NCBI GenBank assembly: GCA_029204225.1
Contig: CM055094.1
Span: 19,338,702 to 19,402,701, forward strand
DNA: 64,000 nucleotides
Direction of reading: 5' to 3'
Origin: Diphasiastrum complanatum
Taxonomy: Eukaryota > Streptophyta > Lycopodiopsida > Lycopodiales > Lycopodiaceae
The translations under genes and the position numbers were made by a program. The notes beneath the pieces were generated by a model that searched no databases, was not told where the DNA came from, and was given only the letters and a program-made list of their open reading frames with translations. Positions 1 to 10,714 of the stretch are shown here, piece after piece (the stretch's first letter is position 1; every line of letters starts with the position of its first letter).

Positions 1-587
1 ATATGCTGATATGTTGTCTTCCGATCTCCATGCTCGTCTTCTACGAAATCTTGGGTCGAAAGAAGGATCATTCTGGACTTGCTTTGGTGCTTGCTCAAGC
101 CTTTCATTCACGTGCGTATCTTTGAGGACTGGAGCTCTCCAACCGGTAGACGTCATTAATTCTGGCTGAGAAGAGCTCCCGATCAAATTAGATGTCGTCG
201 TTGGAACAGACTTGTTTTGCGTCCTACCAGAATCGAATTACTGATATCATGTGCCTCCAAATCTCTTTTGCATATAGATTTCGTAGTTTCTGATATTTTG
301 GCCAAACGGATTTTCTCAGCCGCCGATACTATGTTCATTTCTAGGTCCTGCTCCATCTTCCTAAGCCGATGTTGCATCAACAATCCTTTTCTGAGACTCT
401 TCAGCCTCCTGTAAATGACGAAAATAAGAGGCGAAATCAGAAGGACAGAGAACATCGATAATGCAGAGAGAGAGAGAGAGAGATATTCCATGCATTGCAT
501 TCTATTTGTACTATTTCGAGTTAGACGTTGAGGCATTGTAGTCATATGTATAGAGCATCCCATCCTTAAAGGAGAACTTGTGACCAT
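1..587 (-). pseudogene. 5' fragment of membrane-anchored duplicated-domain protein
   Basis: This is the N-terminal part of the family seen intact at 51801-53396. Read on the minus strand from an ATG, it gives a short (SL)3 run coded by a CT microsatellite, a hydrophobic segment (FSVLLISPLIFVIY), a basic patch (RRLKSLRKG) and a charged helix-like stretch. About ten bases are missing after VGRK compared with other copies, which breaks the frame; the homology continues in another frame to the window edge. It is a direct-repeat copy of the region near 24768-25461. Function unknown. Confidence 0.7.
465..482. repeat. (AG)9 microsatellite inside reading frame
   Basis: Nine AG units, read as CT on the minus strand, encode LSLSLS just before the membrane segment. 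The same site carries about 60 units at 25237 and 33 units at 34376. Confidence 0.9.
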
Positions 588-681
588 TCTCTAGGTGACT
601 TGAATAAGCCCGCTCTCCATTCATTTCAAAGTCAAGAATAATCCATGCCCCTTTCACACTCATAGCCATCTATACTATACA

Positions 682-698
682 CCCCCCCCCCCCCCCCC
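682..698. repeat. Poly-C tract (17 C)
   Basis: Homopolymer of 17 C. The orthologous position at 25560-25573 has 14 C, so it varies in length between duplicate copies. Confidence 0.9.
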
Positions 699-925
699 TT
701 ACAACAATCAAATTTTACTTGTCCAAGAATAGGAGAAAGATAACCATGAGAAAAGGTCACAATTGTATCACATTTTAGTTGCCCAAGACAAAGGTAGTGC
801 ATGAGAAATCAAGGCAACAGGAAAGGCACATTCACAGGTTTGTTTGAAGGGAGCTTTTCATGTCGCATAAGCACGAAGAGATGTGACGAAATAAAAGGTG
901 AAAGTAGATTAATATTGATGTGTGA

Positions 926-1110
926 TGTCCCTTCGTGTGAATATTTTCTAGATCCAAACATCTAGTGTGTGGCTGTTAGGCTAGAGATAGCATGATATAT
1001 TAATCTCAACATCCATTGGAGCAAGCTTCCGATCCACTTGAACACAAAACTTACAAGACTATTTGCTTCATGATGTAAATGTGAATCCAACTTATCAACC
1101 ATTACATATA
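926..1110. repeat. Copia-associated flank, LTR-like
   Basis: Segment with the core CATCTAGTGTGTGGCT and GATAGCATGATATATTAA. Copies occur at 4943, 25800 and 29525, and inverted at 48530 and 59540. At 48.5-49.1 kb and 3.2-5.2 kb it sits on the 5' side of copia gag, so it may be LTR or leader. No TG..CA boundary or primer binding site could be fixed. Confidence 0.4.
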
Positions 1111-2110
1111 ATTTGAGCACAAAAGGGGCCTTTCAAAAACATACCTTTTATTTTTTTTCTCAAAAGTTTCTTCCACATGGTCCAATCAAAACATTCAAAT
1201 TTGAAATCCACGTAACGTAGCTCCTTCAAATTGATTTTCTTTTCTTTTTAAAAGAACTGTAATTTTGCCTCGGGACAGCCCATAAATAAGCCATTTTATT
1301 TGTAGTATAGTATGCAACTCGGCAAAAAAACAGTGTAACTTTTGAATGGCAACTCAAATAGAGACGATTACGGTGCCATTAGAAAGCCCTCGACGAGAGC
1401 TTTTTCAACGACACCCAACATGACCCAGTTCCGAGCTACGGTGAAGAAGTTATGGCCAGTAAGGGAGTAGCATTATGGTGCATTTAAGAGTAAAGGATCA
1501 AGCAAATACTTATAAAACTGGTATATGGCAAGTTAGACACAATGATAAATTCATGAGAATAAGTTAGTGAAGCTCAAAAAGTCATTTGGAGTGAGATCTT
1601 GCCGAGTCCCAATTTGTTACCTTGCTATTTGTGAACTTGCCCCAAGATAAGGTGAAAAGAAACTTTTAATATTACGAATGACAACCACGAAGCTGTCATA
1701 GTTTCAATCAACATCGATATAATTAAAGAACAAAAATCATCACGTACATGGGAACATTACAAAAAATCACAATATCACGCTTTACAGCCATGCTGCCATG
1801 CATGCTTTTTAGGAAATGGAAACAAACTTTGATGGGAGAAGATTTGATGCTGGCACTTCCTTCTTCAGGCATGGAAATGAAATTCAGAAGCCTTGAAAAG
1901 CTATAACTTCAAAGGATCGATTTTCCATCTTTTAGTGGTGATCTATCATTCGCTATGACAGTGCTTGATTACTCCTTCACATCCTTGGACACCATCTACA
2001 TACATCCACCACGGATTCGGAGCGCCATCATCATCCATTTTCAAAAACCCTAAGCTGTCGAGATCTGCTACATTACACAAAAATCGTCACATCTAGCACG
2101 AGCCAAATGC

Positions 2111-2610
2111 TGAGGGGTAGTGCTCCTGGAGCTTGTCAAAATCCCACATTCAACACCGACTTGGGTTGAAAGCTCGCTACTAGTACGTTACTACGAAGAA
2201 ACATCATCGTTTCCACATCCTATCAGAAAGACATTGCTCCAAATTTTTCCACAAATTTCTACTCTCCATACACTGCCGAGCAATACTCTACATACACTAC
2301 TCATAGAGCCGAGCCCCCAAACTCTGCATTCCCTATGGACCGAGCTGAGCGTCCATACTCTGCATACAAAGTTGACCGAGACGAGTCCATCAAAAGTTGA
2401 CCGATCCGAAGCCCTCCATAGTTGACCAAGCCGAGACTCCACTTTTCTGTTACCAGAGCCGGACCTTCAACAGAGTCCTCAGTCGAGTCCAGAACATGTC
2501 TGCCACAACATCTTCCAGTTTTGATGACCCAACTCTAGACAGAATTGACATCACCATGGAAAGCCTTGATATCTATGAAATGAACACTTGGTACCAGGAG
2601 GCACACTAGT
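2111..2610 (+). repeat. Block M: 12-codon minisatellite block
   Basis: A conserved block of about 500 bases present in eleven full or partial copies. Its core is a degenerate 36-bp unit (GACCGAGCCGAGCGTCCATA plus CTCTGCATTCACTGTG). Because 36 is a multiple of 3, several frames stay open across it, for example repeats of the type TEPSVHTLHSLW. Unit number differs between copies. The open frame beginning here would need a GTG start, which is not expected in a plant nuclear gene, so I call it a repeat and not a gene. It leads directly into unknown family U1. Confidence 0.65.
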
Positions 2611-2713
2611 TCCTAAGCCACATAGAGTTCCAACTTCCTCTTTTGATCAGTGGCTATCAGAGCCCATTTTGATTGCATATTGCTTATAACCCCACCGACA
2701 GATTTTTCAGTTC

Positions 2714-3222
2714 ATGTTACCTCCTAACCAAAATTTTGTTTATATTATCCCTATTTCTGGAGCTGACCTCAATACATTTGGCTTCCCTAGGGGACCAAAC
2801 ACAGTTAGTAGGACCCTCAAAAAAATTGAATCCATAGCATACTTCAAATACATAGACCCCTCAGCGGACAAATGGAAAAAAAAGATGGTTACCGTATTGA
2901 GGTCATAATTGATAAGCCCTTAGGTCCTCCATGTGCCTATCTAGCGAAATATACACAACGCTATAGGTCCAAGGTCACGCGTATCCCCATGAAACTATTC
3001 CACATGATGGCTGATTCTAGACTACACAATGAGAAGCTTTATGACTGGGCCCAATTTGCTTCCAACTGCCTCCATGACTATATCAAGAACAAGCAAACTT
3101 CCACGTTACTAGGCTATCTTCTGATAGATGTCACTTTGCAGCAGTTGAGCCACCGACCTCGAGTTCGAGACCAGTTGATACTAGCAGATAGAAGCTTGGG
3201 AGACTCCCTCGGAACCAGCGAT
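2714..3222 (+). pseudogene. Unknown family U1, truncated and frameshifted
   Basis: The frame starts at an ATG in CAGTTCATGTTACCTCC and reads MLPPNQNFVYIIPISGADLN. A run of eight A's near 2877-2884 breaks the frame; it resumes as DGYRIEVIIDKPL and continues through IPMKLFHMMADSR and LYDWAQFASNCLHDYIKNKQ to SLGDSLGTS. There it stops matching the longer copy at 14604-15559 and joins inverted copia DNA near 3222. I recognise no known domain. Block M directly precedes it in most copies, so the two probably belong to one element. Confidence 0.6.
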
Positions 3223-3239
3223 CCACTATTCTCACCTTG

Positions 3240-4632
3240 AGTGTGAGGCTTCTACTGTTGCTGCTGCACTTGATTCTTGCCCTTGGAATAGTCTTTCTTC
3301 TTGGTGTAGAGGGCCATGGATTTGTCTTTGATGGACAGGCCGTTGGTCTTTCTTCGCATTTCTTCCTGAAGAAGATGAACGATCACCTTTTGAAGAGTGA
3401 GGTCGGGTTGTGTGGAGATCATCACCCCTTTAGCAATGATCTTGTCGTCCTTCTTGATGCTACATGTATTTGTGGCAAACTCCACAATCAAACGATTGTC
3501 AAGCAATTGCCCTACACTAAGCAAGTTCTTAGTGATACTGCAAATGTAAAGCACTCCATCAATCTTGATCTTCCTTGAAGATCCCAAGCATAAAGGTATG
3601 GATCCTATTCCTTCTATCTTATAAGCATAATTATTTGCTGTAAAAATTCACGTGATAGGTCCTTCATAGGTAGATAAGGTTGAAAAATACTCCCTCTTAC
3701 TTGTCATGTGGGAGGTAGCCCCACTATCTATCCACCAAGGGTCTTCACCTCTTATGCTTGAAGATGAGAAACTTGACATCATGACGAAATCTTCATGAGA
3801 GCTCTCCTCTTCCTCTTGACCAAGGTTTTCTTGACTTTGAGTTTGCTTCTTCATGAAGCACTTTGAGGCCTAGTGCCCCGTCTTGCCACAAAAGTAGCAT
3901 TTGATCTTCGACGTATCCTTCTTTGGCTTGCTCGAGCTTTGACTTGGTTCTTCTTGAATGCAACACCTTTGCCTTTGTATTTTCTCTTCATCTTGATGAA
4001 AAGAGCCTTGTCATCTCCATCATTGAGGGAGAGCTTCTCCATCCTTGACTTGATGTGAGTTCTCCTACTCTCCTCGACCATGAGGAATCCTTGGAGATCT
4101 TCAAGTGAAGTCAACTTGCCCATGATTGCATAGCCTTGCACCAAGTTAGCAAAATCCATACTTAAAACCATTCAAGATTGGTTGAACAAGTTCACTTTCC
4201 TTAATGGAATCTCCTATGTAAGCAAGCTCTTTGTTTAAGTCCTTGACTCTCAGCACATATGGATTTGATTCTTCAAGGATATCATCCTTGAAGTATTCTT
4301 GGATTCATATATCTTTTGAAGAGTTTCCCATGATTCTTGAGCCAAGATGCAAGCACCTACCTCCTTAAGAAGCTCATGAGCCACATTCATTTTATACAAT
4401 GGAGAGCAACCTTGCACCTCCTTTTGTATTTTGTAGCTTCTTGAGGGTGAATAGGCTCATCCTCTTCACCACTCACTATATCCATTAGATCTTGTAAAAT
4501 AATGATTGATTCCATTCTTAGCTTCCAAATTGAATAATTAGAAGCATTCAATCTATCATGTGAATCCAAAAGATATGCATTCATTGATCTCGACTTCCTC
4601 CTCCTTGATATCGACTTCACAAGGATATAGGA
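3240..4632 (-). pseudogene. Ty1-copia gag-protease remnant, chimeric
   Basis: On the minus strand the order is: gag (LNASNYSIWKLRMESI, then FANLVQGYAIMGKL), a CCHC zinc knuckle (CYFCGKTGH, then a stop, then ASKC), a retropepsin-type protease start (WWIDSGATSHMTS; DSG is the active-site triplet) and a pre-integrase stretch (ITKNLLSVGQLL). At about 3425 it switches in frame to a different gag-like end (TQPDLTLQKVIVHLLQEE). This occurs at the same point in the copies at 28292 and 35876. Stops and frameshifts show it is dead. Integrase, reverse transcriptase and RNase H are absent here. Confidence 0.85.
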
Positions 4633-4942
4633 TTCACCTAACCTGAACCAAAAGGGATCATATGCACATAAATATGCCTCTTCAAATCATTCCTACAAGA
4701 TCAGTTGAATCATCATGCAATAATCAATCCAAATATCTCACAAATCAAGCAAAATTGAACACAATCTTGACTAGAATTGCATTCACTTGATGAGCACTTG
4801 TCAAAAACTTTGGGCTGACCCTAAAATTTAATTTCTAAGATCTCAATAAGTCTAAGAACTAACTATTATAGTACCAAAGATAAGGATCTACCTTCCTTTT
4901 GATTGATTGAAAACTACGTGGCAGACCTGCATGGTAGACGTA

Positions 4943-5240
4943 TGTCCCTTTTTGTGAATATTTTCTGGATCCAAACATCTAGTGTGTGGCTATTAGGCTA
5001 GAGATAGCATGATATATTAATCTCAACATCAATTGGAGCGAGCTTCCGATCCACTTGACATGAAATTTATAAGACTATATGCTTCATGATGTAAATGTGA
5101 ATCCAACTTATCAACAATGTGATTCCCTAGTGCACAATGTATCACTATCATCACGTGGCAGAAAGTGATTCACTTTTGTGCATATGTTCCATAGAGATGT
5201 GAGACACTTTACCTACCATAGGCTTGAAAAAATTGGAAGG
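4943..5240. repeat. Copia-associated flank, LTR-like
   Basis: A longer version of the segment at 926. It extends through GTGCACAATGTATCACTATC and the CACGTGGCAGAAAGTGATTC stretch. It is duplicated at 29525-29830 and inverted at 48530 and 59540. It lies 5' of the inverted copia gag at 3240-4632. Confidence 0.45.
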
Positions 5241-5456
5241 TAAAGATAGGGATCTACCTTCCTTTTGATTGATTGATTTAGTGGTGATCTATTATTTGCT
5301 ACGACCATGCTTGATTACTCCTTCGCATCCTTGGACACCATCTACATACATCCACCATGGATCCAGAGTGCCATCATCATCCATTTTCAAAAACCCTAAG
5401 CTGCCGAGATCTGCTACAATACACAAAAATCGTCACATCTAGCACGAGCCAAGTGC

Positions 5457-5830
5457 TGAGGGGTAGTGCTACTGGAGCTTGTCAAAACGACACAATCAAC
5501 ACCGATTTGGGTTGAAAGCTCTCTACTAGTACGTTATCGCGAAGAAACATCATCGTTTGCACATCCTATCAGAGCGACATTGCTCCAAATTTTTCCACAA
5601 ATTTCTAGTCTCCATACACTGCCGAGCAATACTCTACATACACTGCTCATAGAGCCGAGCCCCCATACTCTGCAATCACCGTGGACCGAGCCGAGCGTCC
5701 ATACTATGCATTCACTGTGGACCAAGTTGAGCGTCGATACTCTGCATACAAAGTTGACTGAGCCGAGTCCATCAAAAGTCGACTGATCCGAAGCCCTCCA
5801 CAGTCGATCGAGCTGAGAATCCACTTGTAA
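5457..5830 (+). repeat. Block M, fused to gypsy
   Basis: Minisatellite block as at 2111, but cut after GAGAATCCACTTGT and joined to gypsy DNA. The identical junction occurs at 8542, 31192 and (inverted) 63890, so one ancestral recombination was later amplified. Confidence 0.7.
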
Positions 5831-5831
5831 A

Positions 5832-6178
5832 TAGATTTTAAAAACCATACTATGGTATTTAAAGATAAGTTTGACCAGATAGTCTCTATTTATGGGGAGA
5901 CTAATGTACTCCCGTCATCGATGGTTTGCTCGGCGGAAGTTATGGAACAACTACATGATTCTAAGTATGAGCTTTTTCATCTTGTTTTGACATCTCATAT
6001 GCATTGTGATGTGAATGATGATGTGAATGTGTTAACATGCTTTAACACCAAAAATTAGCATCAAGAACAACTTTTAATGCAAGATTTAAAACAAGAGTTC
6101 AATGATGTTTTTCCTAAATAGCTAAGATTTTCTGAGGTACATACTTCTAATTATATTGCAGTCCGTTGTTAGCACATA
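5832..6178 (+). pseudogene. Ty3-gypsy protease-RT linker fragment
   Basis: The frame NHTMVFKDKFDQIVSIYGET, a stop after CFNTKN, then QEFNDVFPK correspond to the end of the retropepsin region and the DVFPEEL-type linker that precedes reverse transcriptase in plant Ty3-gypsy Pol. The longer copy at 11796-12800 contains the protease itself. In-frame stops and loss of the reverse transcriptase make it non-functional. Confidence 0.75.
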
Positions 6179-6498
6179 ATCAAATTTTTCTGAAATGAAA
6201 TCTTTGAAATGTTTTAGAAAAGAGCAAGAACATAAAGATAGATTTTCAATTTCAAAATTGCAGAAAACATCAAACAGAAAGTACTATTCACTTTTGATGT
6301 TAGGTAAGTATGACCAAGCAAACACAATATCATGGAAGGACTTGTGTATATAAGGCCAAAGATCTGTAATAAAATACAAGTGTAAAAGTGTCTTACATGA
6401 ACGGTCTCAAATATTCTATTATAGTAGCGTAAATGTAAAAATATCTTTGTCTTGTCCTTGTGCGTGCTGAGTTGTAGTCGATCCACCGTATTCCTAGT

Positions 6499-6865
6499 GA
6501 GAGTTCTTCTATGCAGATCCTCAACATCCTGCGAGCCAGTTAATCCCTGTAAAAGTTTAGTCTTTTAGCCGGTAAGTCTTCTTTTGCACCACTCCCTTGT
6601 CCTTTCTTTCCTTTATATCATGTATACTTCTTTCTTTTTCCCATATTTTGTCCAGAAACCACCGAACTAGGGTTGTTTAGGTTGAAAGAACCATGCCTTT
6701 CATTTGAGTTTTGGAAGAATTTATCTTGGACAGCGAAAAAATATGGTCTTTTGAGGAGGCGTTCAATCTCTCTGATGTTTTCAGCATCTCCTAAGTTGGC
6801 AAGGAGTTTAGCAGAAGGGTTTACAACAAATCAATCATGTGCTGGTGTAAAAAGAGAAAAGTAGG
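6499..6865 (+). pseudogene. Spliced-looking 63-aa exon family
   Basis: A plant-like intron can be drawn on the plus strand: donor CCG|GTAAGTC at 6572, pyrimidine-rich interior, acceptor TTTTGTCCAG at 6655 (84 bases). The downstream frame PETTELGLFRLKEP continues through FEFWKNLSWTAKK and SASPKLARSLAEGF to AGVKREK and a stop. Further in-frame homology (AIHLILEECTREEFTKIVHH) lies past two stops. Copies at 9385, 32034 and 62873 keep the frame open; 13283 is degraded. The minus strand is also partly open, so direction is not certain. No domain recognised. Confidence 0.45.
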
Positions 6866-7500
6866 TGTGACTTGACAACATCTCTGGCGAGCTTGTGTAG
6901 CCAAAGAAAAAAGCCATTCATCTGATTTTGGAAGAATGCACTAGGGAAGAATTTACTAAGATTGTTCATCACGAAACACGATGACCCAAAAAAAAAAATG
7001 ACATGGAGACCCATTTTTGTTTTGTCGCTTTTTTTTTTAATTTTATAAAAAAAATATCCATATTTAAAATGCTTCAAATAAAGATATTGTAATGCTAAAA
7101 AAAATGTTGTATTTCGCAAGAAAATTAATCAACCTACTAAAATTTTGTTAATAGATTTTTGTTAATAATTGCAAATTAGCTTATTTGAAATAATAATACT
7201 ATTCAAAATAAAATCATTGGACACAACCATTAGAAAAACTTAAAAAAACCTTTTTGCTTATTAAAACAAAAGTTTTCAATGTTGTTTTAAAAATTTTAAA
7301 AGTGTTTTAAATTACAATTCTTGTATCAAGGAAAATATTTTTTAAATTATGACAAAATTTTAATCAGTATTTAAATCTTTACTTATATTTAAACATTAAA
7401 TGATTGCAAATGAAATTATTTCTACAAACTTCTTATATAAACACAATGAAAAATTAAAATATTAAGAAACTTCCGGAAAATTTAATACTCCCGGAAATCA
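6866..7500. other. AT-rich non-coding stretch
   Basis: Very AT-rich, with A and T runs and no long frame. The same sequence recurs at 9720-10330, 13640-13975, and inverted at 40730-41040 and 62060-62780, always next to the gypsy/63-aa block. It is probably the non-coding tail of that element. Confidence 0.6.
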
Positions 7501-8168
7501 TCAAGATCATTTACATTTTTTGTTTTTTTGAAGGAGCCATTGTAGTGTCAATTGGCACCTCTTCCCCAATTTCCTTGACAACTGTAACCACATTTATCCT
7601 GAACTAGGACATCAGCAAACTCCCCTTTATCACCCACTTTTCCACTAGTAGGGGGTTGGGGTTCTTTTTGATAAAAATACAGCAAAATAAACCCATTTGA
7701 TTCTAGAAATGATGGAGAAAGCACCTACTTAAAATCCAAACAAGATCTAGAAGCTAGATTACTAATCAATGTATTGATTCCTAGTTTATCTTGGCTTGAA
7801 CTCCATGAATTATCTCCAAAACTTTTCACACATGTGGATGTACAGCTTGTTGTTGCCTGCATATTGTACCTGCAACTCCAATCTCATTCAATGATCATAA
7901 AAAATCATAAGCCAATAGCGTTCATCAGTCAAATCATAGACTCAAACTAGTCAAGAAGGAAAATCTCAATTTTGCTCATAATTGGATGGAAATCCCATCA
8001 CATATTTATACATGTAGAGCTCGAATTTGAGCGTATTACAGCTTCTATGTAATCATCACAACCTAACCCTAACATCCAACCTAAAGATCCAATTGATCCA
8101 CCCTATTTAGGGTCGATACCTCAAGATCCAAAAACAATGCAAAAACCATCTACATACAAGCCAAGTGT
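7501..8168. other. Repeat tail with possible minus-strand coding remnant
   Basis: On the minus strand at about 7520-7650, frames reading VKEIGEEVPIDT and KVGDKGEFADVLVQD look like one coding sequence broken by a frameshift. From 8040 to 8160 a plus frame is proline-rich (PNPNIQPKDPIDPPY). The block is inverted at 61460-62060. No family recognised. Confidence 0.35.
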
Positions 8169-8542
8169 TGAGGGGTAGTGCTACTGGAGCTTGTCAAAAC
8201 GACACATTCAACACCGATTTGGGTTGAAAGCTCTCTACTAGTACGTTATCGCGAAGAAACATCATCGTTTCTACATCCTATCAGAGCGAAATTGCTCCAA
8301 ATTTTTCCACAAATTTCTAGTCTCCATACACTACCGAGCAATACTCTACATACACTGCTCATAGAGCCGAGCCCCCATACTCTGCAATCACCGTGGACCG
8401 AGCCGAGCGTCCATACTATGCATTCACTGTGGACCAAGTTGAGCGTCGATACTCTGCATACAAAGTTGACTGAGCCGAGTCCATCAAAAGTCGACTGATC
8501 CGAAGCCCTCCACAGTCGATCGAGCCGAGAATCCACTTGTAA
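8169..8542 (+). repeat. Block M, fused to gypsy
   Basis: Near-identical to the copy at 5457, including the fusion point to gypsy sequence. Confidence 0.7.
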
Positions 8543-8890
8543 ATAGATTTTAAAAACCATACTATGGTATTTAAAGATAAGTTTGACCAGATAGTCTCTA
8601 TTTATGGGGAGACTAATGTACTCCCGTCATCGATGGTTTGCTCGGCGGAAGTTATGGAACAACTACATGATTCTAAGTATGAGCTTTTTCATCTTGTTTT
8701 GACATCTCATATGCATTGTGATGTGAATGATGATGTGAATGTGTTAACATGCTTTGACACCAAAAATTAGCATCAAGAACAACTTTTAATGCAAGATTTA
8801 AAACAAGATTTCAATGATGTTTTTCCTAAATAGCTAAGATTTTCTGAGGTACATACTTCTAATTATATTGCAGTCCGTTGTTAGCACATA
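8540..8890 (+). pseudogene. Ty3-gypsy protease-RT linker fragment
   Basis: Same content as 5832-6178 (VFKDKFDQIVSIYGET, then the DVFPK linker). It differs by a few substitutions, such as CFDTKN for CFNTKN, and carries the same terminal stop. Confidence 0.75.
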
Positions 8891-9210
8891 ATCAAATTTT
8901 TCTGAAATGAAAACTTTGAAATGGTTTAGAAAAGAGCAAGAACATAAAGATAGATTTTCAATTTCAAAATTGCAGAAAACATCAAACAGAAAGTACTATT
9001 CACTTTTGATGTTAGGTAAGTATGACCAAGCAAATACAATATCATGGAAGGACTTGTGTATATAAGGCCAACGATCTGTAATAAAATACAAGTGTAAAAG
9101 TGTCTCACATGAATGGTCTCAAACATTCTATTACAGTAGCGTAAATGTAAAAATGTCTTTGCCTTGTCCTTATGCGTGCTGAGCTGTAGTCGATCCACCG
9201 TATTCCTAGT

Positions 9211-9577
9211 GAGAGTTCTTCTATGCAGATCCTCAACATCCTGCGAGCCAGTGAATCCCTGTAAAAGTTTAGTCTTTTAGCCGGTAAGTCTTCTTTTACA
9301 CCACTCCCTTGTCCTTTCTTTCCTTTATATCATGTATACTTCTTTCTTTTTCCCATATTTTGTCCAGAAACCACCGAACTAGGGTTGTTTAGGTTGAAAG
9401 AACCATGTCTTGCATTTGAGTTTTGGAAGAATTTATCTTGGACAGCGAAAAAATCTGGTCTTTTGAGGAGGCGTTCAATCTCTCTGATGTTTTCAGCATC
9501 TCCTAAGTTGGCAAGGAGTTTAGCAGAAGGGTTTGCAGCAAATCAATCATGTGCTGGCGTAAAAAGAGAAAAGTAGG
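9211..9577 (+). pseudogene. Spliced-looking 63-aa exon family
   Basis: Copy of 6499-6865 with the predicted intron at 9284-9367, donor and acceptor unchanged. The frame is open (FRLKEPCLAFEFWKNLSW to AGVKREK). It reads FAANQS where the first unit reads FTTNQS. Confidence 0.45.
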
Positions 9578-10714
9578 TGTGACTTGACAACATCTCTGGC
9601 GAGCTTGTGTAGCCAAAGAAAAAAGCCATTCATCTGATTTTGGAAGAATGCACTAGGGAAGAATTTACTAAGATTGTTCATCATGAAACACGATTACCCA
9701 AAAAAAAGAAATGACATGGAGACCCATTTTTTTTTAATTTTATAAAAAAAATATCCATATTTAAAATGCTTCAAATAAAGATATTGTAATGTTAAAAAAA
9801 ATGTTGTATTTTGCAAGAAAATTAATCAACCTACTAAAATTTTGTTAATAGATTTTTGTTAATAATTGCAAATTAGCTTATATGAAATAATAATACTATT
9901 CAAAATAAAATCATTGGACACAACCATTAGAATAACTAAAAAAAACCTTTTTGCTTATTAAAACAAAAGTTTTCAATGTTTTTTAAAAATTTTAAAAGTG
10001 TTTTAAATTACAATTCTTGTATCAAGGAAAATATTTTTTAAATTATGACAAAATTTTAATCAGTATTTAAATCTTTACTTATATTTAAACATTAAATGAT
10101 TGCAAATGAAATTATTTCTACAAACTTCTTATATAAACACAACGAAAAATTAAAATATTAAAAACTTGACAGTTCGTTGCAATTTTTGTTTTGCTAATAT
10201 TTAAATCATGAAAAAACTGCTAAATCTATATTTTTAATACAAACAAATTTAAAAACATTAAATTAATCAAAAAGATTTCCATACACAATATTTCAAGAAA
10301 TATAAACGCAATTGTTTCTAAAATAAAAGAGAATTTATTACTCCCGGAAATCATCAAGATCATTTACATTTTTTGTTTTTTTGAAGGAGCCATTGCAGTG
10401 TCAATTGGCACCTCTTCCCCAATTTCCTTGACAATTGTAACCAGATTTATCCTGAACTAGGACATCAGCAAACTCCCCTTTATCACCCACTTTTCCACTA
10501 GTAGGAGGTTGGGGTTCTTTTTGATAAAAATACAGCAAAATAAATCCATTTGATTCTAGAAATGATGGAGAAAGCACCTACTTAAAATCCAAACAAGTTC
10601 TAGAAGCTAGATTACTAATCAATGTATTGATTCCTAGTTTATCTTGGCTTGAACTCTATGAATTATCTCCAAAACTTTTCACACATGTGGATGTACGGCT
10701 TGCTGCTGCCTGCA
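9578..10714. other. AT-rich tail of tandem unit 2
   Basis: No gene seen. It contains the AT-rich stretch and the minus-strand VPIDT remnant described at 7501. It keeps about 130 bases (near 10160-10330) missing from the first unit, and these are also present at about 62110-62280. Confidence 0.55.

Larger units (their letters stand above)
588..2110. other. Repeated non-coding flank
   Basis: No convincing gene. It holds a poly-C tract (682-698), a copia-flank segment (926-1110), and a segment at about 1480-1610 (GGCAAGTTAGACACAATG core) that recurs around 26350, 34745, 48060, 51000 and 59100. A block at 1880-2100 contains a telo-box-like AAACCCTAA. All of it is repeated at about 25470-26985. 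Confidence 0.6.
5457..7870. repeat. Tandem duplication, unit 1
   Basis: Matches 8169-10718 at a constant offset of 2712 bases through the gypsy and 63-aa parts. Unit 1 lacks about 130 bases present near 10160-10330 of unit 2. Both end at TGCCTGCAT, where the following sequences diverge. Confidence 0.85.

Noticed and set aside
2640-2675. TGGCTATCAGAGCCC as a copia-type primer binding site (initiator Met tRNA)
   Set aside because: The canonical site is TGGTATCAGAGC; an extra base interrupts it in every copy and no LTR end precedes it. Suggestive but not supported.
3237-3578. Plus-strand hydrophobic frame (LLLLLLHLILALGIVFLLG) as a membrane protein
   Set aside because: It is the antisense of the copia chimera's QVQQQQ/KKDYSKGKN coding region.
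6214-6486. Minus-strand 90-aa frame (HFYTCILLQIFGLIYTSPS) beside gypsy, repeated at 8926, 12845, 63251
   Set aside because: Start and end vary and the opposite strand carries the gypsy-linked sequence. It could be a host exon, but there is no codon-level evidence.
8061-8073. CTAACCCTAAC as telomere repeat
   Set aside because: Fewer than two units, inside a proline-rich coding-like stretch. Not a telomeric array.
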